Assembly (NCBI GenBank): GCA_045627385.1
Contig: JAZQNO010000026.1
Span: 1-64,000, forward strand
Source: UBA1757 sp045627385
GTDB taxonomy: Bacteria; Bacteroidota; Bacteroidia; Bacteroidales; UBA1402
Reading direction: 5' to 3'
DNA length: 64,000 nt
Shown here: piece by piece, positions 1 to 7,583 of the stretch
Position numbering within the stretch: the first letter of the stretch is position 1
Layout of the letters: each line of letters begins with the position of its first letter
Program-made: the position numbers and the translations under genes
Notes under the pieces: generated by a model
Databases searched by the model: none
Told to the model about the DNA's origin: nothing
Seen by the model: the letters and a program-made list of their open reading frames with translations, nothing else

Positions 1-99
1 CAGTGCGCGCTTGACGCTGACACTGGCATCTCCAGCTGCCTGAAGGTTCATACTGGCAGCCACCAGCAGGGCAGCTGCAAACAGAAAGAATTTCTTCAT
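1..99 (-). CDS. exported protein, N-terminal fragment cut by window edge
   Basis: The minus strand opens with an ATG at 99 (an in-frame ATG at 105 is the alternative) and reads 33 codons to the window edge. The peptide begins with two lysines, then a hydrophobic run rich in Ala, Leu and Val, then Leu-Gln-Ala-Ala. This is a typical signal peptide with a probable cleavage site near residue 21 to 22. The mature part seen is too short (about a dozen residues) to assign a family. It lies downstream of the recombinase on the same strand, separated by about 160 bases, so it probably has its own promoter. Confidence 0.6.
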   Translation of the reverse strand, partial: MKKFFLFAAALLVAASMNLQAAGDASVSVKRAL

Positions 100-265
100 A
101 AGCATGAATTTTTAATTGTTAATAAAAAAAGTGAATGATTAGTGAATATTTCAAATCCAATATGCATTATTTAAACTTGCTGGAAATCTGCAACTTATAA
201 GTTCAGGTCCTGCGCAAAGTCGATACAAGATTTGCAATTACCTAATTTTCATCACTTTATAACAA

Positions 266-1645
266 TTATAATTCATGCTTATTACCGTTTTTGTTACCTT
301 TATCTACAATTGCCCTGGCTTTCTCAGCTATCGCATCCGCCACCTCCTCTCCGCTCATGGCCAAGTATTCGTTGAAAGATTTCTCGGTTTTGTGTCCGGA
401 TATGGACATCAGCTGCCAGGAAGAAAACACACCGGACAGATACAGATTGGTTATTCCGCTGCGTCGGGCGCAGTGAGTCGAAATCAGTTCCCACTTGTGT
501 TTAACCACTTCACCATTTTCATTTCGCCTGAAAACCTTCGTACCGGATGCTTCCGCCTTCCTCTCCTGCATCGTCAGACAAGTGGTGTAATCTGCCATTA
601 GGCTGGGATGTTTCAATGCCAGTTCAAAACAAATGCTCTTGATATGTCGGTTCAACACCTGTTCGGAAATTTTCGGAAAATCGCCTTGATATTTGTCGAT
701 TATTGTCCTCAAATGTTCGGATACAATGGGCACATACACCTCATTTCCAGTTTTTTCCTGTGTGAATTTTAGAATATTGGTTCCGCGTTGGGTCATCTGA
801 AAAGCTTCTTTTGAAAAATGTCCGTAGCCGGAAATGCGCTGACAAGTATAGCATCCCACCAGAAACAGATCACGGCATTTTTCATCCAATCCGGACAATG
901 GCATATCGTACAACAACTGCAGTTCGTCCACTGTCAGATAAACCTTGTTCCGATATGAACCGGACTTACGTTCGTTCTTCTGTCTCAAACTGTCCAGAAA
1001 CGATACGTTGTCGATCAGTCCCTCCTTGTGCGCCATTCTCACCAAGGCTTTGAAACAGCGTATGTATTTGTTGACTGATTTCACCATATATCCTTTTTGG
1101 TCCATATAATGGACGAATCGGTCAAAGGTGGGCTTGTTGATATTCGACAAGGGAATCCGATGGCCGCTGCTTGGGCCTTCCCACACGAAACGTGCCACCA
1201 AGGCTTCGAAATTCTTCCAGTTTCTGACAGTGTTTTCATTGTAACTGTCACTGCTTGAGGTCTTCATAATGCCCGATTCCATTTCAGAAAGCACATATCG
1301 GAGATAGCCGAGCAAATCTTGAGGTACTACAATCATATTCTTCACTGGGAACACCTCATCGACAACCTGACGGATATTTTCCGGCAGAAAATCGCTGTTT
1401 GACTCGACGTAATCGATGATTCGATACCGAAGAGAATCCAATTTGTATTGAAAATCACGCAGTTCGACCAACTTCTGGCGTCTGCGGTCTTTGATGCACC
1501 CATTCTCCCGATCCCAATCTCCGATGATTACCGATTTTCGAGTCGAGATAAGAATGTCTTTCTTTCCACAACGGACACGGACCCAGATAGTAGCCGATTT
1601 ACATCCGTTTTTCTTGGTTGTTCTCAATTGATAATTAACTGACAT
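266..1645 (-). CDS. tyrosine recombinase / phage-type integrase
   Basis: A 459-residue site-specific recombinase. It probably catalyses integration and excision of a mobile element through a covalent 3'-phosphotyrosine intermediate. The N-terminal half (about 1-235) looks like the arm-binding plus SAM-like core-binding domains common in Bacteroidetes integrases. The C-terminal catalytic domain shows the expected set: Arg270 (CQR), Lys298 (EKTG), His391 and Arg394 (HCARR), His418 (GH) and nucleophile Tyr427 (FNEYL). It therefore looks intact. The coding sequence seems more AT-rich than the rny operon next door, which fits transfer. No cargo genes, excisionase or attachment repeats are visible to its right. 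The element, if any, would extend left out of the window. A chromosomal invertase-type role is the alternative. Confidence 0.9.
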   Translation of the reverse strand: MSVNYQLRTTKKNGCKSATIWVRVRCGKKDILISTRKSVIIGDWDRENGCIKDRRRQKLVELRDFQYKLDSLRYRIIDYVESNSDFLPENIRQVVDEVFPVKNMIVVPQDLLGYLRYVLSEMESGIMKTSSSDSYNENTVRNWKNFEALVARFVWEGPSSGHRIPLSNINKPTFDRFVHYMDQKGYMVKSVNKYIRCFKALVRMAHKEGLIDNVSFLDSLRQKNERKSGSYRNKVYLTVDELQLLYDMPLSGLDEKCRDLFLVGCYTCQRISGYGHFSKEAFQMTQRGTNILKFTQEKTGNEVYVPIVSEHLRTIIDKYQGDFPKISEQVLNRHIKSICFELALKHPSLMADYTTCLTMQERKAEASGTKVFRRNENGEVVKHKWELISTHCARRSGITNLYLSGVFSSWQLMSISGHKTEKSFNEYLAMSGEEVADAIAEKARAIVDKGNKNGNKHEL

Positions 1646-1779
1646 ATCGCTATTTTCAAAGTACCCGAAATTGTAGCCATAATATTACGGATAATATCTG
1701 CTTCCCACAAACGCACTTCTGCATAATGGCAAAATTCCTTGTATATCTATGCAGATAAATTTTTTTGGCATCATTCCTT

Positions 1780-1809
1780 TTGTTTTCGGAGACCTTTGTT
1801 TTACTTTTG
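1780..1809 (+). promoter_or_regulatory. Bacteroidetes-type promoter of the zapA-rny operon
   Basis: TTTG at 1780-1783 and TACTTTTG at 1802-1809 are separated by 18 bases. This matches the -33 TTTG / -7 TAnnTTTG pattern of the phylum's primary sigma factor. Transcription would start around 1815, about 15 bases before the first ATG at 1832. Confidence 0.75.
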
Positions 1810-1831
1810 CGTAGTAAAATGGTGAAGAAGT

Positions 1832-2131
1832 ATGACTGAAGAACAGGAAAGCCTGATGAAGGATTTTGAGACCAGAGTCAGACAATGCCTGATGCTCTGT
1901 CGCTCCTTGCAGGAGGAAAACGCCAGCTTGAGACAAGCTCTTGAAAAAGAGCGTGAAACTGGCAAAGACCTGGAGCTCCGGTTACGCGGAATCACCATGC
2001 GCTACGAGAAGCTGAAAATGGCTAAGAGCCTCTCGGCCGAAGATGGAGAACTGACCTCGGCCAAGACGCGCTTGACCAAGCTCATACGCGATGTGGAGTC
2101 TTGCATTGCTCTTGTAAATGATATAAGGTGA
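1832..2131 (+). CDS. small coiled-coil protein upstream of zapA
   Basis: A 99-residue, highly charged protein with heptad-like stretches of Glu, Lys, Arg and Leu from about residue 5 to 60. It has no signal peptide or membrane segment, so it should be a cytosolic coiled coil. It is the first gene of the operon and its stop overlaps the zapA start by one base. Small coiled-coil proteins occupy this position upstream of zapA in other Bacteroidetes. A role in cell division together with ZapA is an inference from position and shape only. I do not recognise a named family; a ZapB-like role would be a guess. Confidence 0.7.
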   Translation: MTEEQESLMKDFETRVRQCLMLCRSLQEENASLRQALEKERETGKDLELRLRGITMRYEKLKMAKSLSAEDGELTSAKTRLTKLIRDVESCIALVNDIR

Positions 2132-2454
2132 TGGAAGAAGAAACCTTTAGGATACATTTGAACGTCGTCGGGCAGGAGTTCTACGTACGCATCCCCAAGG
2201 ATGAAAACGAAGAACTTTTATACCGGAACGCCGTCAAGAGGATAGAAAAGATCTTGAATTCTTATCGGGAACTGTTCAAGAATCGGGACGAATCCGAATT
2301 GGATCTCAAAAAGTTGTTGGCCATGACGGCCCTCCATTTGGCAAAAAGCTCTCTGAAAGCGGAACAGAACGCGGCCGACATCCGCATTTTGGACACCGTA
2401 GCGCAGCTGAATGATGAATTAACCGACTTTTTGAGTCCAAAACAAATTATATGA
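2131..2454 (+). CDS. zapA: cell division protein ZapA
   Basis: A protein of about 107 residues of the ZapA family, which binds FtsZ and promotes bundling of the division ring. The N-terminal half has the family's beta-strand region (IHLNVVGQEFYVRIP). The C-terminal half is a long helix suited to dimer and tetramer formation. The ATG at 2131 overlaps the preceding stop by one base; a GTG at 2128 is also possible. The stop overlaps the rny start by four bases (ATGA), so translation of the three genes is probably coupled. The coupling of ZapA to RNase Y is a conserved arrangement in Bacteroidetes. Confidence 0.88.
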   Translation: MEEETFRIHLNVVGQEFYVRIPKDENEELLYRNAVKRIEKILNSYRELFKNRDESELDLKKLLAMTALHLAKSSLKAEQNAADIRILDTVAQLNDELTDFLSPKQII

Positions 2455-3992
2455 CAACGACAACGATAATCATCATCCTGGCCGCGGCACTCGTGGTGGG
2501 ATTCTTTCTGGGATGGCTGGTGTTCCGCTATGTCATCAATTCCAAATATCAGCTCAAACTGCGTCAGGCAGAACTTGAAGCCGATGCGATCAAACAGGGC
2601 AAAATGCAGGAAGTCAAGGATAAATTCTTCTCGATGAAGGGTGAACTTGACAAACAGATCCAGCAGCGCAGCGCCAAACTTCAGCAGAACGAGGCGCGTC
2701 TCAAACAGCGTGAAATCCAACTCAACCAGCGCAACGAGGAAATCCTGCGTAAAAAGAGCGAACTGGACATCCTGCACGACAATCTGGAAGCGCAGAACAA
2801 CATTATTGAGAAAAAGAAAAGCGAACTGGACAAACTGCACCGCAAGGAAGTGGAGCGTCTGGAAGAACTTTCCGGCCTTTCCGCAGAAGAGGCCAAGAAC
2901 CGTCTGGTGGAATCGCTCAAAGACGAAGCCAAGACCGATGCCGCTTCTTATGTCAACGAAATCATGGACGAAGCCAAACTGACGGCAAACAAGGAAGCCA
3001 AGCGCATTATCGTCCAGTCCATCCAGCGCGTCGCCACGGAAACGGCCATCGAAAACGCCGTCACGGTGTTCCACATCGACTCCGACGAAATCAAGGGCCG
3101 CATCATCGGACGCGAAGGCCGCAACATCCGCGCCCTCGAAGCCGCCACCGGTGTGGAAATCATTGTTGACGACACGCCCGAAGCCATCGTTCTCTCCGCT
3201 TTCGACCCGGTCCGTCGTGAAATCGCCCGTCTGGCTCTGCATCAACTGGTAGCCGACGGCCGTATCCATCCGGCACGAATCGAGGAAGTGGTGGCCAAGG
3301 TCACCAAACAGATTGAAGAGGAAATCATCGAGACCGGAAAACGGACCACTATCGATTTGGGCATACATGGCCTCCACCCCGAACTCATCAAGATGGTCGG
3401 CCGAATGAAATACCGTTCTTCCTACGGTCAGAACTTGCTGCAGCACGCCCGCGAAACCGCCAACCTCTGCGCCGTCATGGCTTCCGAGTTGGGCCTTAAT
3501 CCCAAAAAGGCACGTCGCGCCGGTCTGCTCCACGATATTGGCAAGGTGCCCGAAGACGAGCCCGAATTGCCGCACGCATTGTTGGGTATGAAATTGGCCG
3601 AAAAGTTCAAGGAAAAACCCGACATCTGCAACGCCATCGGTGCGCACCATGACGAAGTGGAGATGCAGTCTCTGCTGGCCCCCATCGTTCAGGTGTGCGA
3701 CGCCATCTCGGGCGCACGTCCCGGTGCCCGCCGGGAAATCGCCGAAGCCTATGTCAAACGTCTGCACGATCTGGAGCAGCTGGCCATGTCCTATCCCGGT
3801 GTCGTGAAGACTTACGCCATTCAGGCCGGTCGTGAATTGCGCGTCATCGTAGGTGCGGAAAAAGTCTCTGACAACGATACCGAACAGTTGTCGACGGAAA
3901 TCGCAAAACGTATTCAAGACGAAATGACCTACCCCGGTCAGGTCAAGATTACCGTCATTCGCGAAACGCGCGCCGTCAGCTACGCAAAATAA
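2451..3992 (+). CDS. rny: ribonuclease Y
   Basis: A 513-residue membrane-anchored endoribonuclease that starts mRNA decay. The order is: an N-terminal transmembrane helix at about residues 5-25, a long charged coiled coil (about 30-190), a KH RNA-binding domain with GRIIGREGRN near 216, and an HD phosphohydrolase domain with LLHDIGK near 361. The Glu/Gln/Lys-rich coiled coil and total length are normal for RNase Y. It is the last gene of the operon from 1802. A hairpin without a T-tract follows the stop at once, then the tmRNA. Confidence 0.97.
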   Translation: MTTTTIIIILAAALVVGFFLGWLVFRYVINSKYQLKLRQAELEADAIKQGKMQEVKDKFFSMKGELDKQIQQRSAKLQQNEARLKQREIQLNQRNEEILRKKSELDILHDNLEAQNNIIEKKKSELDKLHRKEVERLEELSGLSAEEAKNRLVESLKDEAKTDAASYVNEIMDEAKLTANKEAKRIIVQSIQRVATETAIENAVTVFHIDSDEIKGRIIGREGRNIRALEAATGVEIIVDDTPEAIVLSAFDPVRREIARLALHQLVADGRIHPARIEEVVAKVTKQIEEEIIETGKRTTIDLGIHGLHPELIKMVGRMKYRSSYGQNLLQHARETANLCAVMASELGLNPKKARRAGLLHDIGKVPEDEPELPHALLGMKLAEKFKEKPDICNAIGAHHDEVEMQSLLAPIVQVCDAISGARPGARREIAEAYVKRLHDLEQLAMSYPGVVKTYAIQAGRELRVIVGAEKVSDNDTEQLSTEIAKRIQDEMTYPGQVKITVIRETRAVSYAK

Positions 3993-4019
3993 AGTCTTAC
4001 GGGCTTGTCCCGCAAGACT
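3993..4019 (+). terminator. hairpin after rny, no T-tract
   Basis: The arms AGTCTTACGGG and CCCGCAAGACT pair over 11 positions with one A-C mismatch and a 5-base loop. No T run follows. It lies between the rny stop and the 5' end of tmRNA. It could end the operon mRNA or mark a processing point. Confidence 0.5.
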
Positions 4020-4025
4020 CCCCTT

Positions 4026-4424
4026 GGGGATGACCTGGTTTTGACAGCGGCCAGAACAGACAGGTAAGCACGCAGTGCCACGGTAAAAGTCACTCAAAAC
4101 CCTTACCAGACCAATAACTGGCGAAAACAACTTTGCTCTCGCTGCCTAACCGAAGTACAGTAGGTCATTGGCTTAATCCTTGCCAGAGTGGCAGGGACGT
4201 GACATCACCCCAGTGCTGTAGACCCGAAGCGGCTGGAAACGGTGGTGCGGAAATATCGGGAATAGGATGAGGCCCGCCTCGAGCCGATTCTGAAATTTCA
4301 GAGGCTAAGCGTCAGATGGATAGCTCCGGTTTTGTCTGGCGTCGACAATCTAAGCGGAGATAAGCGTGTAGAAAGCTTGTAGGTTTTCCGTTTGGACGAG
4401 GGTTCGACTCCCTCCATCTCCACA
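4026..4424 (+). ncRNA. ssrA: transfer-messenger RNA (tmRNA), tag GENNFALAA
   Basis: tmRNA rescues stalled ribosomes by adding a degradation tag. The 5' end GGGGATG pairs with CATCTCC at 4415-4421 to make the tRNA-like acceptor stem, and the GGTTCGACTCC T-arm precedes it. CCA does not appear to be fully encoded. The tag reading frame at 4120-4149 gives Gly-Glu-Asn-Asn-Phe-Ala-Leu-Ala-Ala then TAA, with the ALAA ending expected for a ClpXP-type degron. Length (about 397-399 nt) fits one-piece tmRNA. The transcript probably ends at the strong hairpin at 4427-4470. No integrated element sits in its 3' end, although tmRNA genes are common integration targets. Confidence 0.95.
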
Positions 4425-4426
4425 GA

Positions 4427-4470
4427 CCGCCCCTCCTTCCAAAGCCCTTTGGCAATGGAAGGAGGGGCGG
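4427..4470. terminator. strong 15-bp hairpin between tmRNA and a convergent gene
   Basis: CCGCCCCTCCTTCCA (4427-4441) is perfectly complementary to TGGAAGGAGGGGCGG (4456-4470), with a 14-base loop. Only TGTT follows, with no long T-tract on either strand. Its position between the tmRNA and the convergent gene ending at 4499 suggests a two-way terminator or a 3' stabilising stem. Confidence 0.65.
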
Positions 4471-4498
4471 CTGTTAAAGGAGAGCGCTCTGACAGGCA

Positions 4499-5239
4499 TC
4501 AGGGGACAAGGACTTTGCGGCAAACACCTGTTTCAGGGATGCGGACAATGTAGAGGCCTTCGGGAAGTTCACACTCGAGAGGCGTAAAAGCCGAGATACA
4601 TTCACGTCCGGAAAGGTCGGTCACAGTGACCTGCAGGGGCTGCTCGGTCAGAATACGGACAATCTTTTCCGATACGCTGACAGAAACTTTCGAGGCATCG
4701 GCCACATCGGAGAGGCCTGTCGAAGGCAGCTGCGCCAATGAGACCTCGTCTATGAACAGGCCGACGGTGTCTGTCTGACAAATGGAGAAGACCAACTGGA
4801 GAGAATCCAGATCTTTCTTCAGTTCGAATTCGTATGTTTTCAATTGCCAGACTGAAGTCTGAAGCGTGTCGAATTCGGAATAATTCGCATAAGAGCTGCC
4901 ACTGTAATAAGTGTTTCTGATGGCTCCTACACCCTTCACATAATAGTTCATACGATAGTTTCCTTTCGAAAGTGCCATCGGACAGGAAGAAAAGCGGGCA
5001 TGCGATTTTTGAGTCCGTACCAGCCGGCAGCAACGCGTTCCAAGGTAAGCATCCTCACTGTCCTGTACATTCGAAGCGGCCAGGTTGCTGGCAGAGCCGA
5101 ACCAATGAGCGGGAAGCCCTTCTCCGGTCCATTGTTCGAAACCGGCATTCGAAAGATTTACAAATACTTGCCCCATCACGGTGTTTGAAACGGACACGGA
5201 GAAAGCCAATGAGGTCATCAGAAGATAAAGTTTGTTCAT
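4499..5239 (-). CDS. secreted jelly-roll-like protein with T9SS type A sorting domain
   Basis: About 246 residues. I chose the ATG at 5239 (MNKLYLLMT, signal peptide); ATG at 5245 is equally possible. A GTG at 5302 lies too close to the predicted promoter. After the signal peptide comes a region (FEQWTGEGLPAHW ... LFIDEVSLAQ) with the look of a carbohydrate-binding-type beta-sandwich. The last 60 or so residues (VTVTDLSGREC, LPEGLYIVRI, KVLV) match the T9SS type A C-terminal sorting domain. Known biology: such domains direct proteins through the T9SS and are cleaved on attachment to the cell surface. There is no enzymatic motif. It is monocistronic, facing the tmRNA hairpin. The ligand is unknown. 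Confidence 0.75.
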   Translation of the reverse strand: MNKLYLLMTSLAFSVSVSNTVMGQVFVNLSNAGFEQWTGEGLPAHWFGSASNLAASNVQDSEDAYLGTRCCRLVRTQKSHARFSSCPMALSKGNYRMNYYVKGVGAIRNTYYSGSSYANYSEFDTLQTSVWQLKTYEFELKKDLDSLQLVFSICQTDTVGLFIDEVSLAQLPSTGLSDVADASKVSVSVSEKIVRILTEQPLQVTVTDLSGRECISAFTPLECELPEGLYIVRIPETGVCRKVLVP

Positions 5240-5306
5240 GGTCATAATTTTTAAAAATAAACATAATTGTAGATCCAAATCTGTGCGCACGACAAGAATC
5301 ACACCA

Positions 5307-5314
5307 CAAAGTTA
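5307..5314 (-). promoter_or_regulatory. TAnnTTTG -7 element for the T9SS cargo gene
   Basis: The minus strand reads TAACTTTG here, a match to TAnnTTTG. The transcript would start near 5300, leaving a leader of about 55-60 bases before the ATG. No clear TTTG was seen at the right distance upstream. Confidence 0.5.
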
Positions 5315-5361
5315 ATACTAAATTATTTTTATATTAACGGAATGGGGGGAAAATTTTTTCA

Positions 5362-5397
5362 AAAAAAATGCGCCCGTCCTCATCTAAGGACGGGCGC
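5362..5397 (-). terminator. intrinsic terminator of obgE
   Basis: Arms GCGCCCGTCCT and AGGACGGGCGC (5370-5380 and 5387-5397) form a perfect 11-bp stem with a 6-base loop. On the minus strand the stem is followed by a run of eight T. It sits 22 bases past the obgE stop. Confidence 0.9.
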
Positions 5398-5418
5398 GGC
5401 AATCGTATAGTATGGAAT

Positions 5419-6408
5419 TTATTTCAAGCAAGACCAGATAAGGTCTTTCAGCGCATCAACACCCTGTCCGGTAACAGAAGATATGAACAGGGTCGGAACA
5501 CCTTTCGGAAGAGTCGGCCGAAGTTCCGCCATCAACTGGTCGTCGAGCATGTCAGACTTGCTGACGGCAAGGATACGCTTCTTGTCGAGCAGTTCAGGAT
5601 TGTACTGTTCCAACTCATTGAGAAGCACACGATAGGCCTCCTCTATGTTGTCCGTATCGGCAGGCACCATGAACAGCAGGACCGAATTGCGTTCAATATG
5701 CCGCAAAAATCGGAGGCCCAATCCCTTGCCTTCGCTGGCACCTTCGATGATGCCAGGAATGTCGGCCATCACGAAGGACTGTCCGTCATGGTAGGAAACG
5801 ATGCCCAGATTAGGGACCAAGGTCGTGAAAGGATAATCGGCGATTTCGGGTTTGGCAGCTGAAACGACCGAGAGCAGCGTCGACTTGCCGGCATTGGGAA
5901 AACCTACCAAACCGACATCAGCCAAGAGTTTGAGTTCCAGAACGACATAGCGCTCTTCACATTCTTCGCCAGGCTGTGAGAATCTGGGCGTTTGATTGGT
6001 CGCTGTACGGAAAAAGAAATTGCCCATACCGCCACGGCCGCCTTTGAGAAGAATCACTTCCTGTCCGTCTTCGTTGACATCACAGAGGAACTCGCCCGTT
6101 TCTGCATCATAGGCGACGGTACCGAGAGGCACATCGATATACTGGTCTGCGCCGGCATGTCCCGTGAGTTTGTTGCCTCCCCCACTCTGCCCGTCTTCGG
6201 CCATGATGTGACGCGTGTAGCGCAAATGGAGCAAGGTCCAATAGTTACGGTTGCCGCGGAGAATCACATGTCCGCCGCGTCCGCCGTCACCGCCGTCCGG
6301 ACCTCCACGAGGCACGAATTTTTCGCGATGATAATGCGTACTGCCGGCACCGCCTTTGCCAGAGCGGCAGTAAATTTTCACATAATCTATGAAATTGCTT
6401 TCAGGCAT
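5419..6408 (-). CDS. obgE: Obg family GTPase, short form
   Basis: A 329-residue ribosome-associated GTPase acting in large-subunit maturation and stress control. The N-terminal Obg domain is glycine-rich (YCRSGKGGAGS, GGDGGRGGHV). It is followed by the G domain with GFPNAGKS (G1), DIPGIIEGA (G3) and an SKSD motif in place of the usual NKxD (G4). The C-terminal OCT domain found in many Obg proteins is missing: the protein ends about 10 residues after the last G-domain motif. I start at ATG 6408 because the upstream alternative (TTG at 6438) overlaps the preceding gene. It is the last gene of the hpt-adk-lipoprotein-obgE operon. Confidence 0.95.
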   Translation of the reverse strand: MPESNFIDYVKIYCRSGKGGAGSTHYHREKFVPRGGPDGGDGGRGGHVILRGNRNYWTLLHLRYTRHIMAEDGQSGGGNKLTGHAGADQYIDVPLGTVAYDAETGEFLCDVNEDGQEVILLKGGRGGMGNFFFRTATNQTPRFSQPGEECEERYVVLELKLLADVGLVGFPNAGKSTLLSVVSAAKPEIADYPFTTLVPNLGIVSYHDGQSFVMADIPGIIEGASEGKGLGLRFLRHIERNSVLLFMVPADTDNIEEAYRVLLNELEQYNPELLDKKRILAVSKSDMLDDQLMAELRPTLPKGVPTLFISSVTGQGVDALKDLIWSCLK

Positions 6409-6434
6409 GACAAATGAGGTTCTTACAGCAGAAA

Positions 6435-7001
6435 TCAAAGTTGGATAAGCAAGCTGTAGTCGTCGGTCCAGATTTCAGCCAGATAATTCAAAAGATGTTC
6501 GGCACGAGTGCCGACAGTACCTTCGAATGCGTTGATGGTGGCCACCGAAGAAACCATCTTGTTCAAGTCGTACGTGACGACATCACGACCGAATGCAAGA
6601 TCGTATTTAGCCGTCGTATCGACAACGGCGCCAGGTTTTCGGGTGAATGACAGACTGTATTGGATTTCGAAAGACAGATTCTCCTGATTCAGATCCACCG
6701 ACACAGGATGCAGATCCACCGTACAGCCTTTGAGTATCTTCTTAGCCGCGTTGACATTGGCCATTTTGTAGGAATCATCCAATTCCGACTGACAGACAAT
6801 CTGCTGGCGCAAGCCATTGGCACCTGGCACGGAATACGTCAAGGTGATATCATAGAAATCCTGGAAATCTTCAGACGCCACGAATCGCAGGGTCGTGAAG
6901 ACGTCCTTTGTCTTGGTTTCCTCCACTGGCTCCACACAAGAGACAAACAGAAGGGGGATCGCCATCAGAGCGAAAAACAGTTTCTTCATTGCTGATGTCA
7001 T
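6435..7001 (-). CDS. small lipoprotein between adk and obgE
   Basis: A 188-residue protein with a lipoprotein signal: Met-Lys-Lys, a hydrophobic run, then the lipobox LLFVSC followed by VEP. It should be anchored in the outer or inner membrane after lipidation. The rest is probably beta-rich, with no motif I recognise. The first ATG (7001) overlaps the adk stop by four bases (ATGA), which points to translational coupling; the fifth codon is a second ATG (6989). It sits between adk and obgE, which suggests co-expression with growth genes. Its function is unknown. Confidence 0.8.
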   Translation of the reverse strand: MTSAMKKLFFALMAIPLLFVSCVEPVEETKTKDVFTTLRFVASEDFQDFYDITLTYSVPGANGLRQQIVCQSELDDSYKMANVNAAKKILKGCTVDLHPVSVDLNQENLSFEIQYSLSFTRKPGAVVDTTAKYDLAFGRDVVTYDLNKMVSSVATINAFEGTVGTRAEHLLNYLAEIWTDDYSLLIQL

Positions 7002-7579
7002 TTGAGTTTGTCAAGAACGGCTTTTTCCTGGGCAAAAGTCGGTTCTATGCCGTCTTCTCCATCAATGGCAACGTACACACCCGTCATCTTGTAATAATCC
7101 TCGACGGGCTTTGCCAGTTCATGATACAGACTGATGCGGCGCGCAATCACTTCGGGATTGTCGTCGGCTCGGTTTTCAATGCCGGCCCGACGAAGCAGAC
7201 GCGTTTCCATCAGATTGTCGGAGACTTGGATATCGAAAACGACCGACACCTTCTGACCGCGTTTGGCCAGCAGATCGTCAAGCGCCGCTGCTTGAGCGGC
7301 ATTGCGGGGATAGCCGTCAAAAATGACTCCGCAAGAGGCCTTGTCGGTCAAAACCTCATCGACAGCCTGAGCCAGCATATCGAGAATCATTTCATCTGGC
7401 ACCAGGTTACCTTTATCTATGTAAGACTTGGCAATCTGTCCAAGTTCGGTGCCACCGGCAATTTCGGCACGCAGCAAATCGCCTGTGGAAAGATGACGCA
7501 AATGATAAGCTTCACACAAAACATTGCTCTGTGTGCCTTTGCCCGATCCAGGGCCTCCGGTCAGTACGATATTCAACAT
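6998..7579 (-). CDS. adk: adenylate kinase
   Basis: A 193-residue enzyme for AMP + ATP = 2 ADP. It starts MLNIVLTGGPGSGKGTQ, which contains the P-loop. STGDLLR and DGYPRN follow as the AMP-binding and catalytic motifs. The sequence runs on into RRISLYHELAKPVEDYY, the usual short-LID form. The long upstream extension in the same frame overlaps hpt and lacks homology, so I use ATG 7579. hpt ends four bases upstream. Together they recycle and balance purine nucleotides. Confidence 0.96.
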   Translation of the reverse strand: MLNIVLTGGPGSGKGTQSNVLCEAYHLRHLSTGDLLRAEIAGGTELGQIAKSYIDKGNLVPDEMILDMLAQAVDEVLTDKASCGVIFDGYPRNAAQAAALDDLLAKRGQKVSVVFDIQVSDNLMETRLLRRAGIENRADDNPEVIARRISLYHELAKPVEDYYKMTGVYVAIDGEDGIEPTFAQEKAVLDKLK

Positions 7580-7583
7580 ATTA

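Noticed and set aside
192..203. Perfect palindrome AACTTATAAGTT near the recombinase
   Set aside because: It was considered as an attachment or binding site, but there is no second copy that I could see in the flanks, and a 12-base AT-rich palindrome can arise by chance.
2262..4130. Long open frame (622 codons) on the minus strand opposite rny
   Set aside because: It is antisense to RNase Y, whose motifs are clear, and the translation is low-complexity Phe/Gly/Asp/Gln-rich as expected from the complement of a GC-biased gene.
4400..4424. Possible attachment site in the tmRNA 3' end
   Set aside because: No duplicate of the tmRNA end was found near the recombinase or elsewhere, and core genes flank the tmRNA on both sides.
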